In this document: positions 32,742-43,519 of the stretch, piece by piece
Layout of the letters: every line of letters begins with the position of its first letter
How positions within the stretch are numbered: position 1 is the stretch's first letter
Assembly (NCBI GenBank): GCA_936450465.1
Contig: OW388302.1
Coordinates: 56,238,959-56,302,958, forward strand
DNA: 64,000 nt
Direction of reading: 5' to 3'
Origin: Gibbula magus
Lineage: Eukaryota > Mollusca > Gastropoda > Trochida > Trochidae
Notes under the pieces: generated by a model
Seen by the model: the letters and a program-made list of their open reading frames with translations, nothing else
Told to the model about the DNA's origin: nothing
The model's database searches: none
Translations under genes and position numbers: made by a program

Positions 32742-32887
32742 CAAATTGTATTCACTTTCAACTCAAAGAAAAAGACAAGTTTCCAAGTTTCTCCTTTTAT
32801 TTCCCTATGTGGATTGCATGGAGTTCTATCGTTGTGTCATTGTGAAGGCTGGCGGTGCAATGATCATCTCGCATGGGTGGTCATTCT

Positions 32888-33683
32888 CTAGTTATCCTCC
32901 ACTGCGGGTCGCTTTCTTGAACCTTCGATGGCTGTAATGAAGAGTAAAAGAACACTTAGGAGTTTCCTATTATCATTTACAGTCCATTAACGATGTTTAT
33001 GATAGTATTAATTATATTAACTATATTAATACTATGGAACTTTACCTATCGAGATGGTTATTCATAAAAAACGTTTCATCACTGTTCAATTGAGATTTAA
33101 CATCATTTTAAAAGTGTTTATGGATTAACGATATACAACATTTGTAAAGACATATTAAACTAATCATCATTGTTAAATCATTCATTAAAACCTGAAAGCA
33201 AAACACCCTATATGAAGTAAAACGAAAACTAAATCGAAAGCTAAAGTAAATCGAAAACTGAAGATAAACGAAATCGACAATGAAAAAAGATATTGAAACG
33301 TATCCTTAACAGTGAAAATGAAATGAATTAGTTTTTGTAACATAGTTATCGTAAAGTATCATTCTGTTAGAGTCATTTTCATAAACATGTATTCCATTTT
33401 AAAAATAAATATACTTTGTAAATATCAACTCACGTTCGCTGTCTTGCTCCAACAACATTTTCTCCAGGTTTGCTATTTTCTCCATAATTACAGAGCTCTT
33501 TTGCACAAGACTTCGAAATTTTTCTGCATTTAAAGATACAGTCTTCTCCACTCCCATGAAATTCTTCTTCTTTATATGCACATACATCTTTCTGTTAAAG
33601 GCGTTTATGTCGACCGAGTCATATTTGTCTAAAGGTACCCTGATGTTAGATCCTTTCCTATGTGATGGAACTTTGAACGACAT
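32888..33683 (-). CDS. Two-exon PC4-like small protein
   Basis: Exon 1 (33683-33434) starts with ATG and encodes 83 residues: SNIRVPLDKYDSVDINAFNR, then KMYVHIKKKNFMGVEKTVSL and NAEKFRSLVQKSSVIMEKIA. The order of strands, the conserved basic strand and the 'SLN-x-E-x-F' turn resemble the single-stranded-DNA-binding domain of coactivator PC4/Sub1, and a short helix (IANLEKMLLEQDSE) follows. It ends at AAC|GTGAGT in phase 1. Exon 2 (32931-32888), after TTCATTACAG, restores the frame and ends PIEGSRKRPAVEDN-stop, with a small basic patch. Total 97 residues, intact. PC4-like proteins occur in hosts and in some virus-like elements; which applies here is unclear. Fold assignment is by pattern only. 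Confidence 0.5.
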
Positions 33684-33689
33684 GATTCA

Positions 33690-34402
33690 CTGAATTCCGA
33701 AAGGCAGGTAGTCAGGTAGTCAGGTAGTATGTAGGTAGATAGCTAGGTAGATATGCTTGGTGGTAGGAGAGCGTTTGAATGAGTTAGCATCCGATCGCTT
33801 TACTTATACGAAAATGGAAAACGTATAGTATAGTATAGTACATGATTGTCACATTATCATACAATGACCATCATACAGGTGGTGTGTTGACGTTGTTATC
33901 ATTTCATCCAATCACTTCACGACATTGCTATTTCTCAAACTTTCCCAAGAAAAGTTACCACCTTATCAGTTTTCTTGTATAGTCATGCTGGGAGGTTCCA
34001 ATCATTTCTTTGAAAATCATTCCACATGAAAATATCCATTAAGCATCGTATTTGAGTCGTGTACACGCAAGTCCTGCTATAACTTTTGATTTCTATACAT
34101 TGCATTCCTACATACAAGTCCAACATTCGTACATGAAGATTTATTGATGAGATAAGCTTAAAACGTGTCATACTGGAAAGTATTCCAATAGAAAATAACT
34201 CCTAAATAAATAATTACCAACATTCCTGATACATTCAAATATATGCTAATAGTTCCATTTCAGTGATTTCCATTCCATTCCATTTATGTATTTAAGAAGA
34301 GTGGATTCTTGTAAAGAAATAAGATGTGACGAAAGGGTCACAGGGTTTAATTAACGAAAACTTAACATTTTCAGATTTCAAGATTTATTTATATGAATTA
34401 TT
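33690..34402. other. Non-coding interval
   Basis: Short GTAG/CAGGTAGT repeats at 33705-33750 and two GTATAGTATAGTATA stretches; nothing else was recognised. Confidence 0.4.
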
Positions 34403-35477
34403 AGCTCATCAGGCCTGAAAGGCCCGATGGGCTTATGGCATGGCATGGCGTCCGGCGTCCGTCCATCCGTCCGTCCGTCCGTCCATCCGTCCGTAAACTT
34501 TTCGCTTTTTTCGACTTCTTCTCCAGAACCAATAACTCCACAGAGCTGAAATTTTATGTGCAGACTCCTTGGCCAATGGGGATTCTAAATTGTAGATTTC
34601 GTGACCCCATGACCCCAAAATGGGTCACAGGGGTCACATGTTTAAAAACATATTTTCATCTTCTTCTCCAGTTCCAAAAGGTCTAGAGAGCTGAAAAGTT
34701 GTGTGTAGACACCTTGGCCAATGGGGATCCTAAATTGTAGATTTCGTGACCCCATGACCCCAAATGGGGTCACAGGGGTCACATCCTAAAAAACCTATTT
34801 TCATCTTCTTCTCCAGTTCCAAAAGGTCTAGAGAGCTTAAAAATTGTGTGCAGACTCCTTGGCCAACGGGGATTCTAAATTGTAGATTTCGTGACCCCGT
34901 GACCCCAAATGGGGTCACAGGGGTCACATCCTTAAAAACCTATTTTCATCTTCTTCTCCAGTTCCAAAAGGTCTAGAGAGCTTAAAAATTGTGTGCAGAC
35001 TCCTTGGCCAATGGGGATTCTAAATTGTAGATTTCGTGACCCCGTGACCCCAAATGGGGTCACAGGGGTCACATCCTTAAAAACCTATTTTCATCTTCTT
35101 CTCCAGTTCCAAAAGGTCTAGAGAGCTTAAAAGTTGTGTGCAGTGTGCAGACTCCTTGACCAATGGGGATTCTAAATTGTAGATTTCGTGACTCCAAATG
35201 GGGTCACAGGGGTCACAGGGGTCACATCCTTAAAAACATTTTTTCATCTTCTTCTCCAGTTCCAAAAGGTCTAGAGAGCTGAAAAGTTGTGTGCAGACTC
35301 CTTGGCCAATGGGGATTCTAAATTGTAGATTTTGTGACCCCGTGACCCCAAATGGGGTCACAGTGGTCATGATCTAAGAACCTATCTTTTGCTTGTAAAC
35401 AATAACTTAAATAACTTAAATATTCAACTTTAGATAGTAAATCAATGAAATCCTGAAGAGCTACAGAGCCCATGGCT
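34403..35477 (+). mobile_element. 146-bp-repeat element, copy A of a tandem pair
   Basis: A end AGCTCATCAGGCCTGAAAGG at 34403, GTCC-rich block, about six repeat units, and B end to ATGGCT at 35477. A second element starts 12 bp later in the same orientation. Confidence 0.85.
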
Positions 35478-35488
35478 CTATTTTTATT

Positions 35489-37151
35489 AGCTCATCAGGC
35501 CTGAAAGGCCCGATGGGCTTATGGCATGGCATGGTGTCCGGCGTCCGTCCATCCGTCCGTCCGTCCGTCCATCCATCCGTCCGTCCGTCCATCCGTAAAC
35601 TTTTCGCTTTTTCGACTTCTTCTCCAGAAGCAATGACTCCACAGAGCTGAAATTTTATGTGCAGACTCCTTGGCCAATGGGGATTCTAAATTGTAGATTT
35701 CGTGACCCCATGACCCCAAATGGGGTCACAGGGGTCACATCCTTAAAAACCTATTTTCGTCTTCTTCTCCAGTTCTAAAAGTTCTAGAGAGCTGAAAAGT
35801 TGTGTGCATACTCCTTGGCCAATGGGGATTCTAAATTGTAGATTTCGTGACACCGTGACCCCAAATGGGGTCACAGGGGTCACATCCTTAAAAACCTATT
35901 TTCATCTTCTTCTCCAGTTCCAAAAGGTCTAGAGAGCTTAAAAGTTGTGTGCAGACTCCTTGGCCAATGGGGATTCTAAATTGTAGATTTCGTGACCCCA
36001 TGACCCCAAATGGGGTTACAGGGGTCACATCCTTAGAAACCTATTATCATCTTCTTCTCAAGTTCCAAAAGGTCTAGAGAACTGATAAGTTGTGTGCAGA
36101 CTCCTTGGCCAATGGGGATTCTAAATTGTAGATTTCGTGACCCTGTGACCCCAAATGGGGTCACAGGGGTCACATCCTTAAAAACCTATTTTTCATCTTC
36201 TTCTCCAGTTCCAAAAGGTCTAGAGAGCTTAAAAGTTGTGTCCAGACTCCTTGGCCAATTGGGATTCTAAATTGTAGATTTCGTGACCCAATGACCCCAA
36301 ATGGGGTTACAGGGGTCACATCCTTAGAAACCTATTATCATCTTCTTCTCAAGTTCCAAAAGGTCTAGAGAGCTGAAAAGTTGTGTGCAGACTCCTTGGC
36401 CAATGGGGATTCTAAATTGTAGATTTCGTGACCCTGTGACCCCAAATGGGGTCACAGAGGTCACAACCCCAAAAACCTATTTTCGTCTTCTTCTCCAGTT
36501 CTAAAAGTTCTAGAGAGCTGAAAAGTTGTGTGCATACTCCTTGGCCAATGGGGATTCTAAATTGTAGATTTCGTGACACCGTGACCCCAAATGGGGTCAC
36601 AGGGGTCACATCCTTAAAAACCTATTTTCATCTTCTTCTCCAGTTCCAAAAGGTCTAGAGAGCTGAAAAGTTGTGTGCATACTCCTTGGCCAATGGGGAT
36701 TCTAAATTGTAGATTTCGTGACCCTGTGATCCCATTTGGGGTCAATGGGGTCACATCCTTAAAAACTTATTTTCATCTTCTTCTCCAGTTCCAAAAGGTC
36801 TAGAGAGCTGAAAAGTTGTGTGCAGACTCCTTGGCCAATGGGGATTCTAAATTGTAGATTTCGTGACCCCGTGACCCCAAATGGGGTCACAGAGGTCACA
36901 ACCCAAAAAACCTATTTTCCTCTTCTTCTCCAGTTCCAAAAGGTCTTGAGAGCTGAAAGTTGTGTAGAGACTCTTTAGTCAAAGGTGATTCTTAATTGTA
37001 GGATTGGTGACCCTGTGACTCCAAATACAGGTCACGGGTCATCATTTAAAAACCTATTTTTTTGCTTGTTAACAATGTATTACTTGAGATAACTTAGATA
37101 TTCAACCTTAGATAATAAAGCAAATCCTGATGAGCTACAGAGCCCATGGCT
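35489..37151 (+). mobile_element. 146-bp-repeat element, copy B of a tandem pair
   Basis: Begins with the same A end and GTCC/ATCC block, followed by about ten units. Some adjacent units are near-identical to units in copy A, suggesting unequal exchange within the array. B end at 37151 is followed by a T run. Confidence 0.85.
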
Positions 37152-37159
37152 CTATTTTT

Positions 37160-37865
37160 TTTTCAAATCTTATACTTTTAATTTTTTTTATAAAATTTGA
37201 GAACCAGTGCCTTTTTCTCATTTTTTGATATTTTATTTTCCATTTTAGATATCGTCGCGTTTCCAATCTATTTCATTCTTAGATTATTTTTGTAAACTTA
37301 AATAATTCCTGAACGAACGAACGAACACATGTATAAAACTTCGTCGTAAGACTTTCATTTAATATATTTTAACTAAGAGATATATGATTGTAATCGAAAA
37401 TTATATATACTACCATGATATCATTTTGTTGTTATAAAGTTAGTTTAGAATATATAATTTCAAAATCTAGAAACATGTAAACCTTAATGGAAAGGACATT
37501 TTCGATACGTTATTCTGATGTTAGTTGGACTGAGGGTGAGTGGGTGTGGTTGTGGAACCGTTTTTTTTGTGTTTTTTTTTAATCATATCTCCTTATTTGG
37601 AAACGATGACTATGTCATCTCGTCATTCCTTAATTGGAACAGAATTTACCTTTGACATTTCATCATTTACATATATAGAGTATAGAAACCGGACTCATAT
37701 GACCTTATGTAGTATTAAAGGAAAAGTGTGACTATATTTAGGTTATATAGAGACTTTGCATTAACATCAGTCACCAATCAGAAACGAATCTTGACAAACC
37801 ACGTCAAACCTTTCACACTGTGGATTTACATACAAGAAATCATAAATACTACACCCTATATGTGT
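37160..37865. other. Non-coding interval
   Basis: AT-rich with a GAACGAACGAACG tract at about 37311. A short open frame at 37540-37731 has no recognisable features. Confidence 0.4.
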
Positions 37866-37875
37866 TTAGATCACA

Positions 37876-38008
37876 TTGCTCTCGAATGCCCTGGCTAAAA
37901 CTCGAAGTGTTCTCTCCATAACTTATCGGATTCTTACTCACTTTTTGGAAGTTGCAACCAAAGTGGCTTTGTTTGGAATCATTTCTCCAGGAAGTCATAG
38001 AAACGAGG
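37876..38008 (+). other. Possible 5' exon of the Cys/His protein gene
   Basis: An open block ending GAAACGAG|GTAAGT, a strong donor, about 450 bp before the TTTTTTTTTAG acceptor at 38457. Joining it does not keep one frame into the ATG at 38464, so it would act as 5' UTR if it is an exon at all. Confidence 0.3.
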
Positions 38009-38463
38009 TAAGTTTTATATACTTTTATATTTACTTCATGTTCACACTATTAGTTTTCAAAACTTTTGACACTCAGTGTACTTGAAATTTATAGACTGAC
38101 TTATACTTGTGTTAATTATTTGATGATAATTTAACAGTTCGTCATAAATAAGATATATATATATATATATGTAAGCTGCAGTTCTTCATGAAAATAAACT
38201 ACAAATTAACAAACGAATATCTAGTCAAAGGGAGACAACTCTGTGAACCTTATAATCTAGCACACATGTCTCGAAACCAGATCCATTTTTTAATATTGTT
38301 AAATTTTAGTGAAAAATCATTGATGGACAATTGTATATAACATCACCGAAGAAAGCATCATGACGAGTAAAGAAAAAAAATGTTTTCAAAAGTAAGATAC
38401 CTATTTTGTATATACATACATACATCCATTTATTTTTATTATTATTTTTTTTTTAGAATCATC

Positions 38464-39021
38464 ATGCCACTTACCACAGTTTACCACTATATGTTGGTAA
38501 CTACATTGGGTAATATTGTCTATCACTGCACTCGGTTTTTTAAAACCATCGAGAGTGCCCATCTGAATGCCGATAAGATCAAGAAAACACTTTATCCCTT
38601 GGTCGACGGTAGAGTACACGTCTACCCACTGCACTATGCCCGGTCTCCAACCATGCATATAGGAGTACTAGAAGGAGCTAAAACCAGTTTCGAAAACATC
38701 CTAACAGAGGTTTTCATCGATGCTTTAACCGAAAAGATCAGCACCCTCTGTTCAGAGATGATTTGCGAAGGTTGTACAAGGAACGAGCCTTCACAACTGT
38801 CCCACAAGTGTATTACGATGGGACCACGAGAAAGAGTGGACTGGTTCTTTTCGGATGCACTAGATTGCTTACATCGTGATGTCCTTGTAGAGAAGGCCAT
38901 CGAATTCGATAAAGATTTCGATAATGACTATAGAGAAGCCTTCCTTAAAACGCATTTCCTGACATATGATAAGAAACACGAACTCAAAGATCATGTGTTG
39001 GTACGATTTTGTAAAGAATGA
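38464..39021 (+). CDS. Cys/His-motif protein, 185 aa, unknown function
   Basis: The ATG at 38464 lies six bases after a polypyrimidine tract and AG, so it may open the second exon. The protein reads MPLTTVYHYMLVTTLGNIVY at the start; a central CEGCTRNEPSQLSHKC motif (CxxC...H.C, likely metal-binding) follows helical sequence (ENILTEVFIDALTEKISTLC), and a Lys/Asp-rich C-terminus ends with stop at 39019-39021. The C-x-x-C ... PSQ ... H-x-C pattern recalls small proteins common in invertebrate virus-like or transposon-like loci, but I cannot name the family with confidence. The frame is intact and codon use looks coding-like compared with flanks. Not duplicated in the window. Confidence 0.5.
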   Translation: MPLTTVYHYMLVTTLGNIVYHCTRFFKTIESAHLNADKIKKTLYPLVDGRVHVYPLHYARSPTMHIGVLEGAKTSFENILTEVFIDALTEKISTLCSEMICEGCTRNEPSQLSHKCITMGPRERVDWFFSDALDCLHRDVLVEKAIEFDKDFDNDYREAFLKTHFLTYDKKHELKDHVLVRFCKE

Positions 39022-39139
39022 TGTAACACTTTATTATCGTCAGTATACACCAGTATACGCCAGATTAATTTTAATGATACAATGATAAATGTATAGTCTA
39101 TTGTGTGGTTGTCTTAAACTGCATAGTATAAACTTGTTC

Positions 39140-39182
<43 letters not shown>

Positions 39183-39690
39183 GAATGAACGAACGAAGTA
39201 ATGTCATGTAGACATGATTGAAAAACGAAATTCATTTCATGAGTCAAGTGACTTTTATTGACACTTGAAAAATTGAAAATGAAATCTCACTGTTAATACA
39301 TAGCATGAGAATATATCTTGTAATTTTAAAAGTTTATCTGAGTTTGAAAATTGTTCATGTGAAACGTAATGGAAAGAATATTGAAATATATTGATCACGT
39401 TGATGAACATTATTATCATGATTCAATTAGTTATCATAAACTGTCACATGTTTATCTTCTTGGCAAATTATCAGAATTGATAATTTCTGAATGATTGCGT
39501 GACTCGTGCACGGTCTTCGTTGATAAACAGACATTATATAAAATATTCCACAATTAATCATTGTTATTATCATTGATGTTATCAATATAACACACGTTTA
39601 TATCTTTGAATGTATTGATGATGATGTTTATGATGATATGTCATTACAAATAAAAAATTCAGAAGGTATTCATGGTTATTTATTATAATT
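39022..39690. other. Non-coding interval with (AT)n
   Basis: AT-rich; an (AT)n run of ~32 bp lies at 39145-39176. No gene recognised. Confidence 0.4.
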
Positions 39691-39734
39691 CTAGGTTAGT
39701 TTCCTCTCGTATGACGGTGTGACTTTCTGCACGT

Positions 39735-39955
39735 ACATCTCTCATTAACAAACACCTGCAAACATCCACAACACTCCCCCTCTCCCTCATCCCTCCCCCC
39801 GCACGAACTCACATTAACAAACACGTGCAAACATTCACAACACACCACCCCCTCTCCCTCATCCCTCCCCCTTCGCGTGCGACCTAGTTTCATAAACCAC
39901 CCAGCCTCTCCCTTAACCCTCCCCCTTCGCGTGCGGCCTGGTTTCATAAACCACG
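39735..39955. repeat. C/T-rich tandem repeats
   Basis: Two ~70-bp units with AACAAACACNTGCAAACAT and CTCCCTCATCCCTCCCCC, then two units with CCCTTCGCGTGCGRCCTRGT and TTTCATAAACCAC. The minus-strand frame over them is repeat-driven and not a gene. Confidence 0.7.
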
Positions 39956-40105
39956 CCTCCTACAAAGCTCCATACACGGGTGTGTTAAGTGATGTTTGTA
40001 TTCAGGTTATTGCAAACAAATGATATTTAGAGTTTGAAATGTTTAATTAATTAATTATTGTGACATTTGTCGCGTTTACCGAGTTAACATTTATCAGATC
40101 ATCCC

Positions 40106-40617
40106 ATGATACGAAAGAGTAAAGATATGATCATACTCTTGATTACAATCATGCAACTTTTCTCGGGAACCCATTGCGGTTCCCGAGATATTTTCAAAGA
40201 TTGTCGAAACTCACCCCCGAAGCGGATACTGTCCTGTCTAGAACAATTCACAACGTATTGTAACTACAACAGTCACATATTCGATAAGGTAACTAAACTA
40301 GAGTTGGGGAGGGGATCAAAGGTCTTGGATCTCGACCCCCGGGACTTTCCACGTCTCAAGAGGATAAAGGGTGGGAACATGAGTTGTGATGACATCTCCG
40401 GGTTCCAAGACGTTGTGATCATCGACGAAGAGTTGTGTGGTAAGTACAGAAACTTCACGATATAGATTTTTCCTAAAATATGATTTATAAAGACAGTAAC
40501 ATTTATGTATATCATGTGATGATTGCTATCAATCACATATGCTCAAGTGATCTTTTAAGTTGACACTTCCTCGTCTGTGAATACTTTTACTGACTTTTAA
40601 TTATATATAATATTCAA

Positions 40618-40659
<42 letters not shown>

Positions 40660-42463
40660 CATCATTATTATTCATATTATTTTCAATGATTTGTTTCATT
40701 CAAACACTCGCATACAATATTTAAAACATAAATTTTCATGATAAACATGATTTTAATACGTATCCTATTGTCAGGTGGTACTCCCTCGACACTGCCGTCA
40801 ACATCCACGACACTGCCGTCAACATCCACGACTACCCCGTCAACATCCACAACGCCGACACCTCACTCAACATCCACATTACCATCGACAACGTCGACAC
40901 CTCAGTCAACATCCACGACAACACTGACACCGCCGTCATCATACACGATAACGACGTCAACATCGACAACGCCGACACCTCACTCAACATCCACATCACC
41001 ATCGACAACGTCGACACCTCAGTCAACATCCACGACAACACGGACACCGCCGTCATCATACACGATAACGACGTCAACGCCGACACCTCAGTCAACATTC
41101 ACGACAACGACACCACAACCAACAACACCTGCATCCACGTCGACAACTCCACAGTCATCGACGACTACGGCGAGTCACCACCATCACCCTTCCACACAAC
41201 ACTTTCCACCAACTTCCACCCTTCCAGAACCCCTTCCTGCCACTTTCTCCTCGCTTACTGAGAGGTGAGGTGAGGTGAGTTGGGGTTTAACGCCGCTTTC
41301 AAGAGTATACCACTTATATCGCGGCTGCTAGTATTATGGCAGGGAGAAAGCCCGCAACGCCATGTGGCTATGCATTGCGGTGAAACCTGCGAGCATCGGC
41401 TGGAACTAGCGAACCATGGGTGCGTCTGCACTGAAATTCAGTGTAGCATTGCACCCAAACCTGACTGCGTGTAGAACAGTTCTCTACTGCAGACAAAGTT
41501 GCCGTGCCCCTGGCGGGATTCGAACCCCGGACCTCTTGATCCGAAGCCGAACGCGCTAACCACTGCGCTATCCCGCCCCCCGCTTACTGAGAGTAGGTTA
41601 CTCAAAATAGTTTAACCCATATCAATCATTGTCATTTTAATTATCACTTCTGTTTTTGTATATCGTCGATGTCGTAAATCTCGTATTAAAAGTAGATTAT
41701 ATTTTCGAAGATCTAATATTGTTAAACGTACTTATAAAAATGCTGTGTATAATTCGTGTACAGTAGATGATGATGTTTAAATATAGGATATTTAGTATTT
41801 CAATTTACAAAGATTTATTCAGTATTGATTGACAATTTTGCTTTGTTTTTCACAGGTATCCTAAATGAACTCGTCGCCATCATCGTCATCGTCCTCCTGA
41901 TCCTCATCCTCACATCACTACGAGTCCTGCTCAAGTTCACACGTCGATGTCTAACACTTCCCCTTCACACACCACCAGCAACACCCGCGTCAACCGTCTA
42001 CACACCGCCTGTCTCACCAACGCCCGCCCTCTACACCCCAACTGTCTCACCCTCGACCGCCGTAGACACACCACCTACCTCCACAACATCGGCATCGATA
42101 CATCCACGAGCCTCCTCCTCACACCACTCGATGACTGTCACACCACTATCATCACCCATCTTGTCACCTATCGTCTCAACACCACCAGCACATACGAACA
42201 CCGCATCATCATCATTATCATCGACTTCCACCTTACAACCATCTACTACACAACCACTCTCACCACTGGCTGTACCTCTACCAGCTTCACCATCAACCCC
42301 AACACCGCCGGATCTAACATTGTCTTCCTCTCACTCATCACTCGCCGCAACGCCATCGACGATCAACACAACCACCGCATCAACTCGACCGCTCCTGACA
42401 CCCTCTCCACACACCAACACGCATAGATATCCAACCAGATATCGGAAAAGACAGTCCGAATGA
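40106..42463 (+). CDS. Three-exon mucin-like type I membrane protein gene, interrupted by a SINE
   Basis: Exon 1 (40106-40439): hydrophobic signal (MIILLITIMQLFSG) and a Cys-containing ectodomain (five further Cys) with an LRR-like strand pattern (LELGRGSKVLDLDPRDFPRL); donor G|GTAAGT, phase 1. Exon 2 (40775 to 41263): ~160 residues almost all Thr, Ser and Pro in short repeats such as STSTTPTPHSTST, an expected heavily O-glycosylated stalk. Exon 3 (41856-42463, after TTTTTCACAG): a transmembrane helix (LVAIIVIVLLILILTSLRVL), basic stop-transfer residues and a ~150-residue Pro/Thr/Ser-rich cytoplasmic tail. Phases match if exon 2 ends at A|GTAGGT. The SINE at 41265-41580 has split that junction and adds a stop (TGA 41266-41268) in read-through. 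Likely surface mucin or receptor; ligand and family unknown. Confidence 0.6.
40619..40660. repeat. (TTA)n microsatellite in intron 1
   Basis: About 14 TTA units within the first intron of the mucin-like gene. Confidence 0.95.
41265..41580 (-). mobile_element. Full-length tRNA-derived SINE at an exon-intron boundary
   Basis: 316 bp flanked by CGCTTACTGAGAG (41252-41264 and 41581-41593). On the minus strand it starts GGGGGCGGGATAGCGCAGTG (A box region), then GGGGTTCGAATCCCGCC (B box), a ~230-bp body and a tail ending AACTCACCTCACCTCAC. Its plus-strand GTGAGG repeats directly abut exon 2 of the mucin-like gene. Confidence 0.95.
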
Positions 42464-43008
42464 CATTCTTTGTATATTAAGATTCACGTTCAACTTAAAC
42501 ACACATAAATTTGTGATGATACTGCTGTGATTTCATATGATTTGTTAAACTTATACATTTTTTATCATTCCTTTTCATGACTACTTCTGTAATTGTTTTT
42601 TCCGACATTTGTTAAACTCATACATTTTAATCATTCCTATTTCTCGAAAAAAAATTCCTTATAGTCATCATGTTTAATGAAAAGTATTGTGGTTTTCCAA
42701 ATTTGTTTAACTTATAGTCATCATGTTTAATGAAACACATTGTGATTGTTTACTAAACATTTGTTAGCCTTATAGACATCATGTTTTATGAAAAGTGTTG
42801 ATTGTTTTACAAGATTTAGTTATTTTCATTAAATAATGAAAACATCTCTCTTGTTATCATTTGATTTCATAAAGTATATCCGAACTTAGAGATGATGTAC
42901 ATTGTTCATAGAATCGGAAATCACTCAATCAATCATTCAATCAATCAATCAATCAATCTATAATGTTTAAACATTCAAGAGTGAATACTTGATTCATCGA
43001 CACTCTAC
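42464..43008. other. Non-coding interval with GTTTAATGAAA repeats
   Basis: Three to four diverged ~65-bp repeats (ATAGTCATCATGTTTAATGA) at about 42661-42800 and an (ATCA)n tract at 42925-42955. Confidence 0.55.
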
Positions 43009-43021
43009 AACTTCTCATGAG

Positions 43022-43337
43022 GTGAGGTGAGGTGAGTTGGGGTTTAACGCCGCTTTCAAGAGTATTTCACTTATATCGCGGCTGCTAGTATTACGGCAGG
43101 GAGAAAGCCCGCAGCGCCATGTGGCTATGCATTGCGGTGAAACCTGCGAGCAACGGCTGGAACTAGCGAACCATGCGTGGTACTACTCTGAAATTCAGTG
43201 TAGCATTGCACCCAAACCTTACTGCCTGTAGAACAGTTCTCTACTGCAGACAAAGTTGCCGTGCCCCTGGCGGGATTCGAACCCCGGACCTCTTGATCCG
43301 AAGCCGAACGCGCTAACCACTGCGCTATCCCGCCCCC
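43022..43337 (-). mobile_element. Full-length tRNA-derived SINE
   Basis: 316 bp, same structure as 41265-41580, flanked by AACTTCTCATGAG (43009-43021 and 43338-43350). Confidence 0.95.
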
Positions 43338-43519
43338 AACTTCTCATGAGTCATGATCCAAGGGAGATAATCTATCAAGGAATGTTGATTCTCGTTTGAA
43401 AGCACAACATACAACTCCTGAGTCACTTTCAAGTTTTATTTAAGAAAAGACCATGGGGTAATGACACACACACACAAAACTATACATCACAAATTCAATA
43501 CGTTTACTAGGATACAAAG

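Noticed and set aside
32641..32937. 98-codon frame across the (TA)n tract
   Set aside because: Most of it is translated TA dinucleotide repeat.
39696..39947. Minus-strand frame rich in Gly/Arg/Glu
   Set aside because: Arises entirely from the C/T-rich tandem repeats.
40832..41098. Minus-strand frame opposite the Thr/Ser repeats (MLTEV…SMVMWML)
   Set aside because: Antisense of the mucin repeats; no independent signal.
41480..41575. tRNA gene with good A and B boxes
   Set aside because: The tRNA-like part is the head of a dispersed SINE with target duplications; the cloverleaf is incomplete and the same sequence recurs at 9.7, 43.3 and 48.2 kb.
41947..42426. 159-codon open frame overlapping exon 3 of the mucin-like gene
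   Set aside because: Alternate frame of a low-complexity Thr/Pro/Ser exon; no domain.
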